The translations under genes were made by a program, and so were the position numbers. The notes under the pieces are model-generated. The model worked only from the letters and a program-made list of their open reading frames with translations, made no database searches and had not been told where the DNA came from. Source: Sphaerisporangium album (GTDB lineage Bacteria > Actinomycetota > Actinomycetes > Streptosporangiales > Streptosporangiaceae). From it: a DNA stretch of 64,000 nt. The stretch is taken from positions 1-64,000 of the forward strand of contig NZ_QOIL01000012.1 of NCBI RefSeq assembly GCF_003323745.1. Reading direction: 5' to 3'. This document shows positions 26,673 through 38,415 of this stretch, piece by piece; within the stretch, counting starts at the first letter, position 1, and each line of letters begins with the position of its first letter.

Positions 26673-28106
26673 ATGACCAAGACGCAGAAGGCCGGGTACC
26701 GCTGCGCCGAGTGCGGGTGGCGCACCTCCAAGTGGGTGGGCCGCTGCGGCGAGTGCCAGGCGTGGGGCACGGTCGACGCCGAGGACGCCCGCGCGGGCGT
26801 GCACGTCGTCCAGGGGGGTGCCGTGACCTCCCCCGCGCTGCCGATCGGCCAGGTCAAGGCCGAGTTCGCCCGCGCACGCACCACCGGCGTCGGCGAGCTC
26901 GACCGCGTGCTCGGCGGCGGGCTCGTCCCCGGCGCCGTGGTGCTGCTCGCCGGCGAGCCGGGCATCGGCAAGTCCACGCTGCTGCTGGAGGCCGCGGCGA
27001 GCATGGCCCGCCACGAGACCGTCCTGTACGTCACGGGCGAGGAGTCCGCCGCCCAGGTGCGCATGCGCGCCGACCGCATCGGCGCCATCCAGGACCAGCT
27101 CTACCTCGCGGCGGAGACCGACCTCGCCGCCGTGGTGAGCCACGTCGAGAAGGTCCAGCCCCGGCTGCTGATCGTCGACTCCGTGCAGACCATCGGCTCG
27201 TCCCAGGCCACGGGGGTGCCGGGCGGCGTCACGCAGGTCCGCGAGGTCACGGGAAACCTAGTGCGCCTGGCCAAGGACCGCGGCCTCTCCACGGTCCTGG
27301 TCGGCCACGTCACCAAGGACGGCTCGATCGCGGGCCCCCGCGTGCTGGAGCACCTGGTCGACGTCGTGCTGCACTTCGAGGGCGACCGCCACTCCCGGCT
27401 GCGCATGGTGCGGTGCATCAAGAACCGCTTCGGCCCCACCGACGAGGTCGGCTGTTTCGACCTGAACGAGCGCGGCATCGTGGGGCTGCCCGACCCGAGC
27501 GGCCTGTTCGTCTCGCGCCGCTCCGAGCCCGTCCCCGGCACGTGCGTCACCGTCACGGTCGAGGGCACCCGCCCGCTGCCCGCCGAGGTGCAGGCGCTGG
27601 TCGGCCCCACCGAGGCCCAGCAGCCGCGCCGCTCGACCTCCGGCCTCGACCCCTTCCGCGTGACGATGATCCTCGCCGTCCTGGAGCGCCGGCTGAACGC
27701 CCGGCTGAGCGGCTGCGACGTCTTCACCGCGACCGTCGGCGGCATCCGGCTCAACGACCCCGCGGTCGACCTCGCGGTGATGCTCGCCGTGGCCAGCGCG
27801 GCGGGCGACCGTCCCCTTCCGCCGGGCCTGATCGTCCTCGGCGAGGTGGGGCTGGCGGGCGAGCTGCGCCCGGTCAGGGACATCCGGCGCAGGGTGGCCG
27901 AGGCCGCCCGGCTCGGCTTCTCGCACGCCCTGGTCCCCACCGGCTCGCTCGAACAGGAAGCGCCCGCGCTGCCGTCCCCGGACGGGCGCGAGGCCCGCAG
28001 GCCGGTCCCGGTGGCGAGGCCGCCCATCCGCACGACGAACTTCTCGCAGGGTTTCGACGTCACAGAAGCAGAGAACGTCTGGGACGCGTTGACGCACGTC
28101 ACATGA
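26673..28106 (+). CDS. radA: DNA repair protein RadA
   Basis: This 477-residue protein has an N-terminal C4 zinc finger (CAECGW and CGECQAWG), a RecA-like ATPase domain with Walker [12 protein letters not shown], the RadA motif KNRFG (in [14 protein letters not shown]) and a C-terminal Lon-like domain. It helps branch migration in recombinational repair. The start at 26673 is the ATG directly before the zinc finger; the longer frame adds ten residues. It is followed at 77 bases by disA, the usual actinobacterial and firmicute neighbourhood, in which RadA modulates DisA. Confidence 0.97.
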   Translation: MTKTQKAGYRCAECGWRTSKWVGRCGECQAWGTVDAEDARAGVHVVQGGAVTSPALPIGQVKAEFARARTTGVGELDRVLGGGLVPGAVVLLAGEPGIGKSTLLLEAAASMARHETVLYVTGEESAAQVRMRADRIGAIQDQLYLAAETDLAAVVSHVEKVQPRLLIVDSVQTIGSSQATGVPGGVTQVREVTGNLVRLAKDRGLSTVLVGHVTKDGSIAGPRVLEHLVDVVLHFEGDRHSRLRMVRCIKNRFGPTDEVGCFDLNERGIVGLPDPSGLFVSRRSEPVPGTCVTVTVEGTRPLPAEVQALVGPTEAQQPRRSTSGLDPFRVTMILAVLERRLNARLSGCDVFTATVGGIRLNDPAVDLAVMLAVASAAGDRPLPPGLIVLGEVGLAGELRPVRDIRRRVAEAARLGFSHALVPTGSLEQEAPALPSPDGREARRPVPVARPPIRTTNFSQGFDVTEAENVWDALTHVT

Positions 28107-28183
28107 GCCGCGCCGCCGCGCTCCCGGTCCGGGACGCCATATCGCCGCTAAACTGGGCGAGGTCAGCGACCATCGGGGGTCAA

Positions 28184-29272
28184 GTGGCGAACAACTCCAA
28201 GGGCGTCGACGATCGCCGACGACCCACCCTTGCCGCGCTCGCTCCGGGCACCGAGCTTCGCGACGGCCTGGAGCGCATTCTGCGTGGGCACACGGGCGCG
28301 CTCATCGTCCTCGAATACCATCGCGGGGTCGAAGAGGTCTGCACGGGCGGGTTCACGCTCGACGTCGAGTTCTCCGCGACGCGCCTGCGCGAGCTGGCCA
28401 AGATGGACGGCGCCATCGTGCTGGACTCGGCGGCCAACAAGATCGTGCGCGCGGCCGTCCACCTCGTCCCCGACCCGTCCATCCCCACCAACGAGTCCGG
28501 CACCCGCCACCGCACCGCCCAGCGCGTGGCCCGGCAGACGGGCTCGCCGGTCATCTCCATCAGCAAATCGATGCGCATCATCGCGCTGTACCTCGACGGC
28601 GTCCGGTACGTGCTGGAGGAGTCGGCGGCGATCCTGTCCAAGGCCAACCAGGCGCTCGCCACGCTCGAACGCTACAAGATGCGCCTGGACGAGGTCTCCG
28701 GCACGCTGTCCGCCCTGGAGATCGAGGACCTGGTCACGGCGCGCGACGTCGCCGTGGTGGTGCAGCGGCTGGAGATGGTGCGCCGCATCTCCGGCGAGAT
28801 CGAGGGCTACGTCGTCGAGCTCGGCACCGACGGGCGGCTGCTGTCGCTCCAGCTCGCCGAGCTGGTGGCCGGGGTCGAGGAGGACCGCGACCTCATCCTG
28901 CGCGACTACCTTCCCGCGCAGGGCGGGCACCGGCCGCGCTCGGTGGCCGATTCACTCGCCGAGCTGGACCGGCTGTCCCCGGGCGACCTGCTCGACCTGT
29001 CGGCGGTGGCGCACGTCCTCGGGCACGACGGCTCCGAGGCGCTGGACAAACCGGTCAGCCCGCGCGGCTACGGCCTGCTCGCCAAGGTGCCCCGCCTGCC
29101 CGGCAGCGTCGTCGACCGGCTCGTCGACCACTTCGGCGGCCTCCAGAAGCTCCTGGCTGCCAGCACCGACGACCTCCAGTCGGTGGGCGGCGTCGGCGAG
29201 TCCCGCGCCCGCAGCGTCCGCGAGGGCCTCTCCCGCCTCGCCGAGGCGTCCATCTTGGAGCGATACGTCTGA
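28184..29272 (+). CDS. disA: Diadenylate cyclase DisA, DNA-integrity scanning protein
   Basis: This 362-residue enzyme makes cyclic di-AMP from two ATP. The N-terminal DAC domain has the DGA motif ([10 protein letters not shown]) and the RHR motif (GTRHRTAQR), both catalytic; a helical spine and a C-terminal HhH domain that binds branched DNA follow ([20 protein letters not shown]). GTG at 28184 preceded by GGGGGT gives the normal N-terminus (bacterial DisA is 350-375 residues); a second in-frame candidate is ATG at 28102, overlapping the radA end. The c-di-AMP riboswitch before the NlpC/P60 gene in this window is the natural reader of its product. Confidence 0.97.
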   Translation: MANNSKGVDDRRRPTLAALAPGTELRDGLERILRGHTGALIVLEYHRGVEEVCTGGFTLDVEFSATRLRELAKMDGAIVLDSAANKIVRAAVHLVPDPSIPTNESGTRHRTAQRVARQTGSPVISISKSMRIIALYLDGVRYVLEESAAILSKANQALATLERYKMRLDEVSGTLSALEIEDLVTARDVAVVVQRLEMVRRISGEIEGYVVELGTDGRLLSLQLAELVAGVEEDRDLILRDYLPAQGGHRPRSVADSLAELDRLSPGDLLDLSAVAHVLGHDGSEALDKPVSPRGYGLLAKVPRLPGSVVDRLVDHFGGLQKLLAASTDDLQSVGGVGESRARSVREGLSRLAEASILERYV

Positions 29273-29275
29273 GGT

Positions 29276-29296
29276 GGGGCGCCCTTGCCGCGCCCC
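29276..29296. terminator. Convergent hairpin terminator
   Basis: GGGGCGC and GCGCCCC form perfect 7-base arms around seven bases, between the 3' ends of disA (+) and the membrane protein gene (-). Confidence 0.7.
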
Positions 29297-29303
29297 GAAC
29301 GGG

Positions 29304-30017
29304 TCAGGAACGGCGCAGGTGGAAGATCACCTTGGGGCTGCGCAGGGTGCCCAGGCGCGCCATGGCGACGTACGTGCCGTCGTGCGCCTTCGGATGCGAG
29401 GCGCGGCAGTCCGGCCCCGACCGGTGGCGGTCCCAGTCGACCATGCGCACGTGGGGGACGCCGCGCCGGAGCCGGCGGACCTCCTTGCGCTCGCCGCTCA
29501 GGCAGTCGGACGTCGACCAGACGCGGTCGTCGCCCGAGGTGATGCGGACCTCCACCGCCCGCGGCCCCACGTCCACCGAGCAGTCGACGCGGCCGGTGTT
29601 GACGACGGCGAGCAGGAATCGCGGGGTGCCCTTCCGGTGGTAGACCTCCGCCTCGCCGCGAAGGCTGAGCACCAGGTCGGACTTCTCGCACGGGTCGCCG
29701 GGCCGCTGGGTGGGGGTGGGCGTGGGCTTCGGCGTCACGGGCGCGGGTGTGGGGACGGCGGCCTTGGCGGCGGGCGGCGGAGTCGGCGCGGTCGCGGTCA
29801 GGGTCGTGGACGGGGTCGCGGTGACCGTCGCCGTGCCGCCCTTCGGGGCCGCGCCCCCATGCCGTGAGTTCGGCCCGGACCCCCCGGACGCGCTCGTGCA
29901 GGCCCATGCCACGACGGCCACCACGACGAGGGCGCCGGTGAGCACCGACACCCTGCGGCGCCAATAGACGTCCGGCCCCTCTACGCCGACGTCGCCACGG
30001 AACGTGTCCGGATCCAT
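29304..30017 (-). CDS. Membrane-anchored protein with a Pro/Thr linker and a secreted beta domain
   Basis: This 237-residue protein has a membrane segment at about 22-40 (VSVLTGALVVVAVVAWA) with a Cys directly after it (WACTSASG). A Thr/Ala/Pro linker (about 60-118) follows, and then a domain of about 115 residues with paired cysteines (CEKSDL, DCSVD, DCLSG, DCRASH). The cysteines suggest an extracytoplasmic, disulfide-bonded domain. The start at 30017 overlaps the palindrome at 30014-30030. It is divergent from mutY. The family is not recognised. Confidence 0.75.
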   Translation of the reverse strand: MDPDTFRGDVGVEGPDVYWRRRVSVLTGALVVVAVVAWACTSASGGSGPNSRHGGAAPKGGTATVTATPSTTLTATAPTPPPAAKAAVPTPAPVTPKPTPTPTQRPGDPCEKSDLVLSLRGEAEVYHRKGTPRFLLAVVNTGRVDCSVDVGPRAVEVRITSGDDRVWSTSDCLSGERKEVRRLRRGVPHVRMVDWDRHRSGPDCRASHPKAHDGTYVAMARLGTLRSPKVIFHLRRS

Positions 30018-30030
30018 ACTGACAGTATGG
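30014..30030. promoter_or_regulatory. 17-base palindrome over the start codon of the membrane protein gene
   Basis: CCATACT-GAC-AGTATGG has perfect 7-base arms. It covers the ATG of the leftward gene (30015-30017) and an ATG of the rightward frame. Such a position would block initiation when bound. No local regulator can be assigned. Confidence 0.45.
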
Positions 30031-30227
30031 AGACTTGTGAGCCGCCGGGCGTGTCGACCCGCCGATCCCCCAAAACCCTCACCACGAAACCGTCCGCCAA
30101 ATCCCCCCAAACCCCCAGCAATCCCCACGCGTCGGCGAGTAGGGGCGGCGGCGATGCCGGCGCCCTCGTACGGCGAGGTATGCGGTGGACGCTCGTGGAC
30201 ACCGCAGGAGGTTCTAGGCTCGGCGGC

Positions 30228-31097
30228 GTGGGAAACGGACTACACGCGGCCATCCTCGACTGGTACGCCGACAGCGCGCGGGATCTGCCGTGGCGGCGGC
30301 CCGAGGCGACGCCCTGGGGCATCCTGGTCAGCGAGATCATGCTCCAGCAGACTCCGGTGGCCCGCGTCCTGCCGATCTGGACGGAGTGGATGGAACGCTG
30401 GCCCACGCCGGCCGACCTCGCCGCCGAGCCGCCCGGCGAGGCCGTGCGCCACTGGGGGCGCCTCGGATACCCGCGCCGCGCGCTGAACCTGCACGCGTGC
30501 GCCCGCGCGATCACCACCGGCCATGACGGCCGCGTCCCCTCGACGTACGACGAGCTGCGCGCGCTGCCGGGCATCGGTGACTATACGGCCGCGGCGGTCG
30601 CGAGCTTCGCGTACGGCCGCAGCCACGCGGTCCTGGACACGAACGTGCGGCGGGTGCTGGCGCGGGCCGTACGGGGCGAGGAGTACCCGCCGACGGCGAC
30701 CACGGCGGCGGAGCGCAAGCTGGCCGAGTCGCTGATACCGCCCCTGGACGCGCCCCGGTGGGCGGTCGCGGTCATGGAGCTCGGCGCCCTCGTCTGCACG
30801 GCCCGCACGCCCCGCTGCGCCGACTGCCCGGTGGCCGCGATCTGCGCCTGGCGCCTCGCGGGCCGGCCGCCGTACGAAGGCCCTGAGCGACGTGGGCAGA
30901 CGTACGCGGGCACCGACCGTCAGTGCCGCGGACGGCTGCTGGCGGTCCTCAGGGACGCGCACGGCTCCGTCGCGAAGGCCGACCTGGACGCGGCGTGGAC
31001 GATCGACCCGGTCCAGCGCGAACGCGCCCTCGACGGCCTCGTGGCCGACGGCCTCGCCGAACCCCTCCCCGACGGCACCTACCGCCTCCCGGCCTGA
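30228..31097 (+). CDS. mutY: A/G-specific adenine glycosylase MutY
   Basis: This 289-residue HhH-GPD base excision enzyme removes adenine mispaired with 8-oxoguanine. The helix-hairpin-helix is in LPGIGDYTAAAVASFAYG with the catalytic Asp in HAVLDTNVRR; the Fe-S cluster ligands are in CTARTPRCADCPVAAIC. MLQQTPVARVLPIWTEWM is the mismatch-reading part. The longer frame from 30027 is not protein-like, so the start is taken as GTG at 30228 (GNGLHAAILDWYADSARDLP), with a TAGGCT element and AGGAGG upstream. The C-terminal NUDIX-like domain of E. coli MutY is absent; only a short winged tail follows. Confidence 0.95.
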   Translation: MGNGLHAAILDWYADSARDLPWRRPEATPWGILVSEIMLQQTPVARVLPIWTEWMERWPTPADLAAEPPGEAVRHWGRLGYPRRALNLHACARAITTGHDGRVPSTYDELRALPGIGDYTAAAVASFAYGRSHAVLDTNVRRVLARAVRGEEYPPTATTAAERKLAESLIPPLDAPRWAVAVMELGALVCTARTPRCADCPVAAICAWRLAGRPPYEGPERRGQTYAGTDRQCRGRLLAVLRDAHGSVAKADLDAAWTIDPVQRERALDGLVADGLAEPLPDGTYRLPA

Positions 31098-31110
31098 GCT
31101 TCGGGGCGCC

Positions 31111-32055
31111 TTAGGCGGCCAGTTTGAGGCCGAGGGACGTGAGGTTGCGGCGGGTCCAGTCGAGTTCGTCGGCCAGGGTGGCGACCAGGGCGGCGGGGCC
31201 CTTGCCCTTGGCGGGGGACGCCAGGCCGTGGGCCTCGACCTCGATGTGCGCCCCGCCGGTGCCCGGACCGGCCAGGATGGTGGCCAGCGTGTTCTCCAGA
31301 ATCGACTCGGTGCCGGGAACCTCGCCGGTGTGGTTGTGCACGTGGCCCAGCTTGACCACGGTCGCCCCGGCGGCGGCCACCCCGCGCAGCGCGGCGCCCG
31401 GCTCCTCGACGCCGCAGGTCAGGTGGCAGGCGTCCAGGCAGACGCCGAGGTATTCGGAGTCGATGCCGCACACCCGCCGCACGACCTGCTCGGTGGTCTC
31501 CAGCACGCAGCCCGGCCACGGCTGGAAGCCGACCCTGATCGTCTTGCCGGTCACGCTGTGCAGGCCGCGCAGCTCGCGCGAGAGCCGGTCCAGGCGCCGG
31601 GAGGCGATGGCGTGCAGGTCGGCGGGCCAGTCGCGGCGCCAGCCGATGGGGATCGTCGAGATGCTGCCGAACCGGACGTCCTCCGGCAGCAGGAAGGCGA
31701 GGATCTTCGCCAGCGCCATGGTGTACCGGTACCGCTCGGGCTTGGCCCAGTCGGGCCCGGGGCTGTCCTGCCCCATGCCGCGGCCGCCCGCGCCGTTGAG
31801 GCTGACGACCTCCAGGCCGCGCTCCTCCAGCGAACGGCGCAGCCGGACCAGCTCGATGCGGTCGGCGGTCAGGTGGTCGGCGACCGCGGGGGCCAGCCAC
31901 AGGCCGATGCCCAGCCGGTCCACCCCGAGGCGCCTGCGCACCGGCACGGCGTAGCGGGTGAGGTGCGCGATGAGGTTCTCGAGGTCCTCCGCGGGGTGCA
32001 CGCCCGCGTTGTAGGACACGTGAACGAGCGTGCCGTCCTCATGACTCAGGCGCAT
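31111..32055 (-). CDS. Sugar phosphate isomerase/epimerase-like TIM barrel, EboE-like
   Basis: This 314-residue xylose-isomerase-like barrel starts with VHVSYNAGVHPAEDLENLIA and has metal-site signatures VSLNGAGG, VGFQPWPG, VCLDACHLTCG, LGHVHNHTG and EVEAHGL. The N-terminal NAGVHPAE and the LGIGLWLAP stretch match EboE proteins, which in other bacteria belong to an ebo cluster that makes or exports a metabolite. No eboA, eboB or other ebo gene is in this window, so this is an orphan. ATG at 32055 has GGGAGG upstream; the reading frame starts higher but that part is not conserved. Confidence 0.72.
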   Translation of the reverse strand: MRLSHEDGTLVHVSYNAGVHPAEDLENLIAHLTRYAVPVRRRLGVDRLGIGLWLAPAVADHLTADRIELVRLRRSLEERGLEVVSLNGAGGRGMGQDSPGPDWAKPERYRYTMALAKILAFLLPEDVRFGSISTIPIGWRRDWPADLHAIASRRLDRLSRELRGLHSVTGKTIRVGFQPWPGCVLETTEQVVRRVCGIDSEYLGVCLDACHLTCGVEEPGAALRGVAAAGATVVKLGHVHNHTGEVPGTESILENTLATILAGPGTGGAHIEVEAHGLASPAKGKGPAALVATLADELDWTRRNLTSLGLKLAA

Positions 32056-32438
32056 TGGGTGCCTCCCAGGCGTACTGCTCTTCACGGGCTCCGTCGCCTC
32101 GCACGGCCCGGTAGGGTCGCGCGGCACGGCGGAGGGTCTCCTGCCTGCCGGGAATCCGGCCTGGCCCGCCCGAGTCTGCCCGGGGACGCCATCTGGCGCG
32201 TCCGCCCGGCAGCGGATCCGCCGCTACGTCGGCGGGCGGATCTCGGTCTACCGCACCGTACTCAGTGGATCTTGTGAACCACTTGGTCGAGACTTGGCCC
32301 GATTCGCTCTACGGAGTGTAGTACTACCTTCGGTGGTGGCATAACTGATCTCGCCAAAGAGATCTCACGAAATACGGAAGACCCCCCGTGAGTCTGCTCA
32401 CAGGGGGTCTTCGCGGAGAGTTCAGCCGATTGTCGGCC
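32056..32438. other. Intergenic stretch between the EboE-like gene and clpC
   Basis: 383 bases without a gene. It holds the clpC terminator (32378-32411), the presumed EboE-like promoter with an upstream AT-rich segment (32318-32375: GAGTGTAGTACTACCTTC), and no coding signal on either strand. Confidence 0.6.
32378..32411 (-). terminator. clpC terminator
   Basis: AAGACCCCC then GTGAG, a TCTG loop, CTCAC and GGGGGTCTT: two nested perfect stems separated by single mismatched bases, 28 bases after the clpC stop codon. This is the clearest terminator in the left half of the window. Confidence 0.9.
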
Positions 32439-34994
<2,556 letters not shown>

Positions 34995-35009
34995 CTCGTC
35001 GCTCCTCAC

Positions 35010-35303
35010 AGAGCGGTCAGGCAGCTCGGGATATCCGGGCCCGCCGCATCCGCATGCTAGCCCCGACCGGTGACCGCTCTATACACCAGACGTTCCCCGA
35101 GAGCAGGGCGTTCACGCTCCATCCAACTACTGTTGGGGGCCTACGTGTTCCCGCTACGCCCGAAGCGAACGACGTTTAACATCGCTGATATCCGCGAGGC
35201 CCCCGGCCGCGCACCGGGACGATCACTCACGCATAACGCGATCATGCGGCTATGGCGGCGATTGGTCCCATCACCGCCACAGCCGGCTGATCACAAAGAG
35301 CCG
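35010..35303. other. Promoter region between lsr2 and clpC
   Basis: 294 bases. It must contain the clpC promoter, read leftward. A ClgR-like operator lies at 35147-35170 and a TATAGA-like element at about 35076-35081 read on the - strand. No coding signal is visible. Confidence 0.5.
35147..35170 (-). promoter_or_regulatory. ClgR-type operator upstream of clpC
   Basis: The - strand reads GTTCGC, five bases, GCG, within a longer dyad from GTTC (35147-35150 on +) to GAAC (35167-35170). GTTCGC-N5-GCG is the operator form I recall for ClgR, the activator of clp and lon genes in Streptomyces. It lies about 150 bases upstream of the clpC start. No ClgR gene is in the window. Confidence 0.7.
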
Positions 35304-35636
35304 TCAGTGTGCCGCTTCGTACTGCTCCACGACGGAGGAGGCAATACGACCGCGCTCACTCACGGAGATGCCGTGGGCCTTGGCCCAGGCCCTGATCTCC
35401 GAGCTCTTTTCCCGGGACGGACGCTGCCCGCCACCACGCTTACGGCCCCGCGCCGGCGCACCTTCGGCCTTACGCGCACCCGAGACGAAAGAGGACAGCG
35501 CCTCGCGCAGCTTCTTGGCGTTGTCGTCGCTCAGGTCTATCTCGTAGGCGGAGCCATCAATCGCGAAGGAGACAGTCTGATTGGCCTCGCCGCCATCGAG
35601 GTCGTCGATGAGTATCTTCTGGATCTGCGTGGCCAT
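35304..35636 (-). CDS. lsr2: Nucleoid-associated protein Lsr2
   Basis: This 110-residue protein silences AT-rich and foreign DNA by binding the minor groove and bridging it. The N-terminal oligomerisation domain (IQKILIDDLDGGEANQTVSF) and the C-terminal DNA-binding domain with the RGR hook (ISVSERGRIASSVVEQY) are readable; the linker is Arg/Gly-rich. The frame is open upstream to 35711, but the Lsr2 N-terminus begins at the ATG at 35636, preceded by AAAGGA. A small membrane gene lies 117 bases upstream on the same strand and clpC follows downstream. Confidence 0.97.
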   Translation of the reverse strand: MATQIQKILIDDLDGGEANQTVSFAIDGSAYEIDLSDDNAKKLREALSSFVSGARKAEGAPARGRKRGGGQRPSREKSSEIRAWAKAHGISVSERGRIASSVVEQYEAAH

Positions 35637-35753
35637 CTGGCAATCCTTTCGCAGAGCATTGTTCGATTCGCCTGCTAAACATATACCCACTAACCCTTGT
35701 TGACAATTCAAGGGCCGTGTCGATTGAGGAACCGGGGACCCGCCCTGCCGGGG

Positions 35754-35897
35754 TCAGTCGGAAGCCCCGGACTTCTCCTGTGGTTCCGCCGCCTGCCGCC
35801 GGCCTGCCGCTTCCGAACGGAGTAGCTTGACCACGGCTACGATGACCACCGCAGCCACAACGCCGGGCGGTATCAACGCGGACAATACATCGCTCAT
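35754..35897 (-). CDS. Small single-pass membrane protein upstream of lsr2
   Basis: A 47-residue frame: start MSDVLSALIPPGVVAAVVIV, then AVVKLLRSEAAGRRQAAEPQ and a charged tail. One clear membrane helix (about 7-24) followed by basic then acidic residues, as in small membrane proteins with a cytosolic tail. GAGG lies four bases upstream of the ATG at 35897, and the codons mostly end in G or C, so this is likely a real gene that is too short for ordinary gene callers. It precedes lsr2 by 117 bases on the same strand. Confidence 0.6.
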   Translation of the reverse strand: MSDVLSALIPPGVVAAVVIVAVVKLLRSEAAGRRQAAEPQEKSGASD

Positions 35898-37013
35898 TGA
35901 TCCTCGCTCCACGCGGGGGGGGCGGCATTCACCGGCCCCCCACGCTAATTGTCACACGGTACCCCGTGGGCCCGTACCGTGGTCGCCTGATCAGGGAGTC
36001 AGCACCGACTCTATCCCCACAGGAGGTCAGCACGGGTTGCGGGGCGGGCGCCAAACGCCGGCGGAGGACCGTTCCACAACTTTCCCGATCTCATCAGGCT
36101 CCTTACCGGATGCCCTTGGAATGGCGGTCTCCGAAAACACCGCCGGAGCCGCCACGACGAGGCCGTCCACGCCGATAATGCCGATGTAGACGGGGATCCG
36201 TGACGACAACGACGCGCCTCGGTCTTGTCGCGGGACGCCTGTCCGACGGCTTGTAGGCGGAGATTAGCGCGCCGGGACGGGCCCGAAGATGACGGCGGGC
36301 CACCCGGAGACGGTAATGCCGTCGAGAACCAAGAGCCGGGCGAAGTCGGTCCCGCGCTTCATCGCCGCGAGGGAATCGGCGGCGCCGCCGCCCGTCCACC
36401 GCGGGACGGATCTTCGCCGCCTTCTTCGCCGGGCGTCACACCGTACCGGGAATGTGTCTCATAGGTCCCGGACGGTATACACGCCGAACGCAATGGCTCC
36501 ACCAAGAACAGGAAGGCGCGCCGAAGACCGCCGCGTCAGGATCGGCGGGGATTTCCAACGGAGAAGACGAGAAGGCGCCGGCGATCGGCGTCAGGAGCGA
36601 TGCCGGGACCGGCTACGCGGGGCCGCTATCACCGCCGAACGACAGGGCCGCGGAGAGGGACGCGGGCGTGTGCGGCGGCGAGCCGCCGGCGTCCGCCGGG
36701 CGGGCCGTACGGCCGGCCAGAAGGGGCACGGGTCCGTGCGGACCCCGGCCGGCGCGGACGCGGCCGTGCGCGGCGCTCTGAGGGACGTGGCGCGCTCCGG
36801 CGCGCTCGGGAGGGGGATGCTTGGGCTGACCGACGCGGGGCGGTTCTGCGGTCATCTGATCGCCTTTCGCGACAAGCGAAGGTGGATTCGGGTTCGTGCA
36901 AGGTCCTATCGCATATAGCGGTCTGTCCGTTACCGATTCGCCAATGTTGGCATGACCAATCCCGAGGCGGCCGAGTCCCGCCGGGCCCCGGGAGGGAAGG
37001 CCCCGGATACGCG
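35898..37013. other. Long gap without a convincing gene
   Basis: About 1.1 kb. Several frames are open on both strands, but all are Arg/Pro/Gly-rich shadows. Weak remnants can be read on the - strand: LPVLGGAIAFGVYTVRDL before a stop near 36470, a 32-codon frame near 36270-36370 (LLVLDGITVSGWPAVIFGP) and VYIGIIGVDGLVVAAPAVFS near 36200. These look like pieces of small hydrophobic proteins and may be decayed genes; none has a ribosome binding site. No tRNA or repeat was found. Confidence 0.4.
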
Positions 37014-37045
37014 TCAGGGCCGGAGGAGCTCCCCCCCGGCCCTGA
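37014..37045 (-). terminator. Terminator of the RDD-family gene
   Basis: TCAGGGCCGG and CCGGCCCTGA form perfect 10-base arms with a 12-base loop, 13 bases after the stop codon. Confidence 0.8.
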
Positions 37046-37057
37046 TACGGCGACCTT

Positions 37058-38299
37058 TTACTTGACCTTGACGACCACCGTGTTCGCCACCTTGTCGTGC
37101 AGCGCCTGCTGGAGCGGCTTGTCCCAGAACAGCCACAGGACGTTCACGAGCGAGAAGATCCACGCGATGTACTTGATGATCGGGATCCACTGGAGAATGT
37201 TCGGCCCGAAGAGGACGATCGCTCGCTTGCCCACCACGTCGGTGGGCAGCGGGCTGTCCAATGTGCCGCCCACCGGGACGACCTTGATGCCCATGGCGAT
37301 CTTGCCGACCGTCTGTCCACGCTGCCGGAGCATCAGGAACTCGTAGGCCACGTAGACGGCCCCGGTGATGATCGCGGTGATCAGCGCGGCGATGAAGACC
37401 CCACCGCCTTCGGTGACGGTCCCTGTCGTCAGGTCGATGCTGGGCGCGGTGATGAGGATCGCGCCGACGATGGCCGAGAGGATGAACGTCGGGATCGCCA
37501 GGATCACGGCGTCGATGATGCGCGCGACGAGGCGCTGCCACCACTCGGCCAGCGGCGCCGGGGCGCCCGGGGGGACCGGGCCTGCGGCGCCGTACGGCTG
37601 CTGGTAGCCGGGCGTCTGGGCGTACCCCTGCTGGCCGTAGCCCTGCGGGGAGTACCCGGGCTGGCTGTAGCCCTGCTGCCCGTAGCCCTGCTCGCCATAG
37701 CTTTGCTGCTGCTGGCCGTACCCCTGCTGGCCGTAGCTCTGGTCGCCGTACCCCGGCTGGGCCGCCTGCTGGCCCTGCTGGCCGTACTGCTGCTGACCGT
37801 AGCCCGGCTGCTGACCGTAACCCGCCTGCTGGCCGTAGCCCTGCTGCTGGCCGTACGCCTGCTGGCCCTGCTGGCCATAAGCCTGGTCGCCGTAGCCCTG
37901 CTGCTGGCCCTGCTGCCCGTACTGCGGCTGCTGACCGTACGCCTGCTGCCCCTGCTGGCCGTACGCCTGCTGCTGCCCGTACGCCTGGTCGCCGTAGCCC
38001 TGCTGCCCGTACTGCGGCTGCTGGCCGTACCCCTGCTGGCCCTGCTGCCCGTAGCCCTGGCCCGCCGAGGACTGGCCGTAACCCTGCTGCTGCCCGTACT
38101 GCGGCTGAGCCTGCTGGCCGTACTGCGGCTGCTGGCCGTAGCCCTGCTGCTGCCCGTACTGGTTGGGGTGTTCCGATGTCGGCTGGGGACGGTGGACGAC
38201 CGTCACCTCAGGATCGGTCTGATGCCCGTATTGCGGAGAGCCGGACGACGGGTTGTCGTCCGGTTCGTCGCGTGGGTACGGCGGCTGTCCGGTGCTCAC
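37058..38299 (-). CDS. RDD-family membrane protein with a long Gly-Tyr-Gln low-complexity N-terminus
   Basis: This 413-residue protein has an N-terminal stretch of about 230 residues built from repeats of the [10 protein letters not shown] and AYGQQ kind. An RDD domain follows, with three membrane helices (about 255-280, 300-325, 365-385); ARIIDAVI and [20 protein letters not shown] are typical. RDD proteins are envelope transport or ion-handling proteins of mostly unknown role. The tail resembles prion-like domains and could form assemblies at the membrane. The start is GTG at 38299 with GAGGTGA upstream. The repeat DNA makes its length likely to vary between strains. Confidence 0.85.
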   Translation of the reverse strand: MSTGQPPYPRDEPDDNPSSGSPQYGHQTDPEVTVVHRPQPTSEHPNQYGQQQGYGQQPQYGQQAQPQYGQQQGYGQSSAGQGYGQQGQQGYGQQPQYGQQGYGDQAYGQQQAYGQQGQQAYGQQPQYGQQGQQQGYGDQAYGQQGQQAYGQQQGYGQQAGYGQQPGYGQQQYGQQGQQAAQPGYGDQSYGQQGYGQQQQSYGEQGYGQQGYSQPGYSPQGYGQQGYAQTPGYQQPYGAAGPVPPGAPAPLAEWWQRLVARIIDAVILAIPTFILSAIVGAILITAPSIDLTTGTVTEGGGVFIAALITAIITGAVYVAYEFLMLRQRGQTVGKIAMGIKVVPVGGTLDSPLPTDVVGKRAIVLFGPNILQWIPIIKYIAWIFSLVNVLWLFWDKPLQQALHDKVANTVVVKVK

Positions 38300-38415
38300 C
38301 GTGTCACCTCACTTCGGCTTCGCATGCGGCATATGTCAGACACGCATGCTGTGGTGTTGCCCAACGTAGCGACAGCCGCATCAACAGTCACCTTTCCACC
38401 GGGTCATCGCGAGGG

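Noticed and set aside
36289-36918. 209-codon + strand frame in the long gap
   Set aside because: Extreme Arg/Gly content, no ribosome binding site and no protein-like segments.
37600-38180. GYGQQ coding repeat as a CRISPR-like array
   Set aside because: The repeats are in-frame and imperfect with no spacers of fixed length; no cas genes are present.
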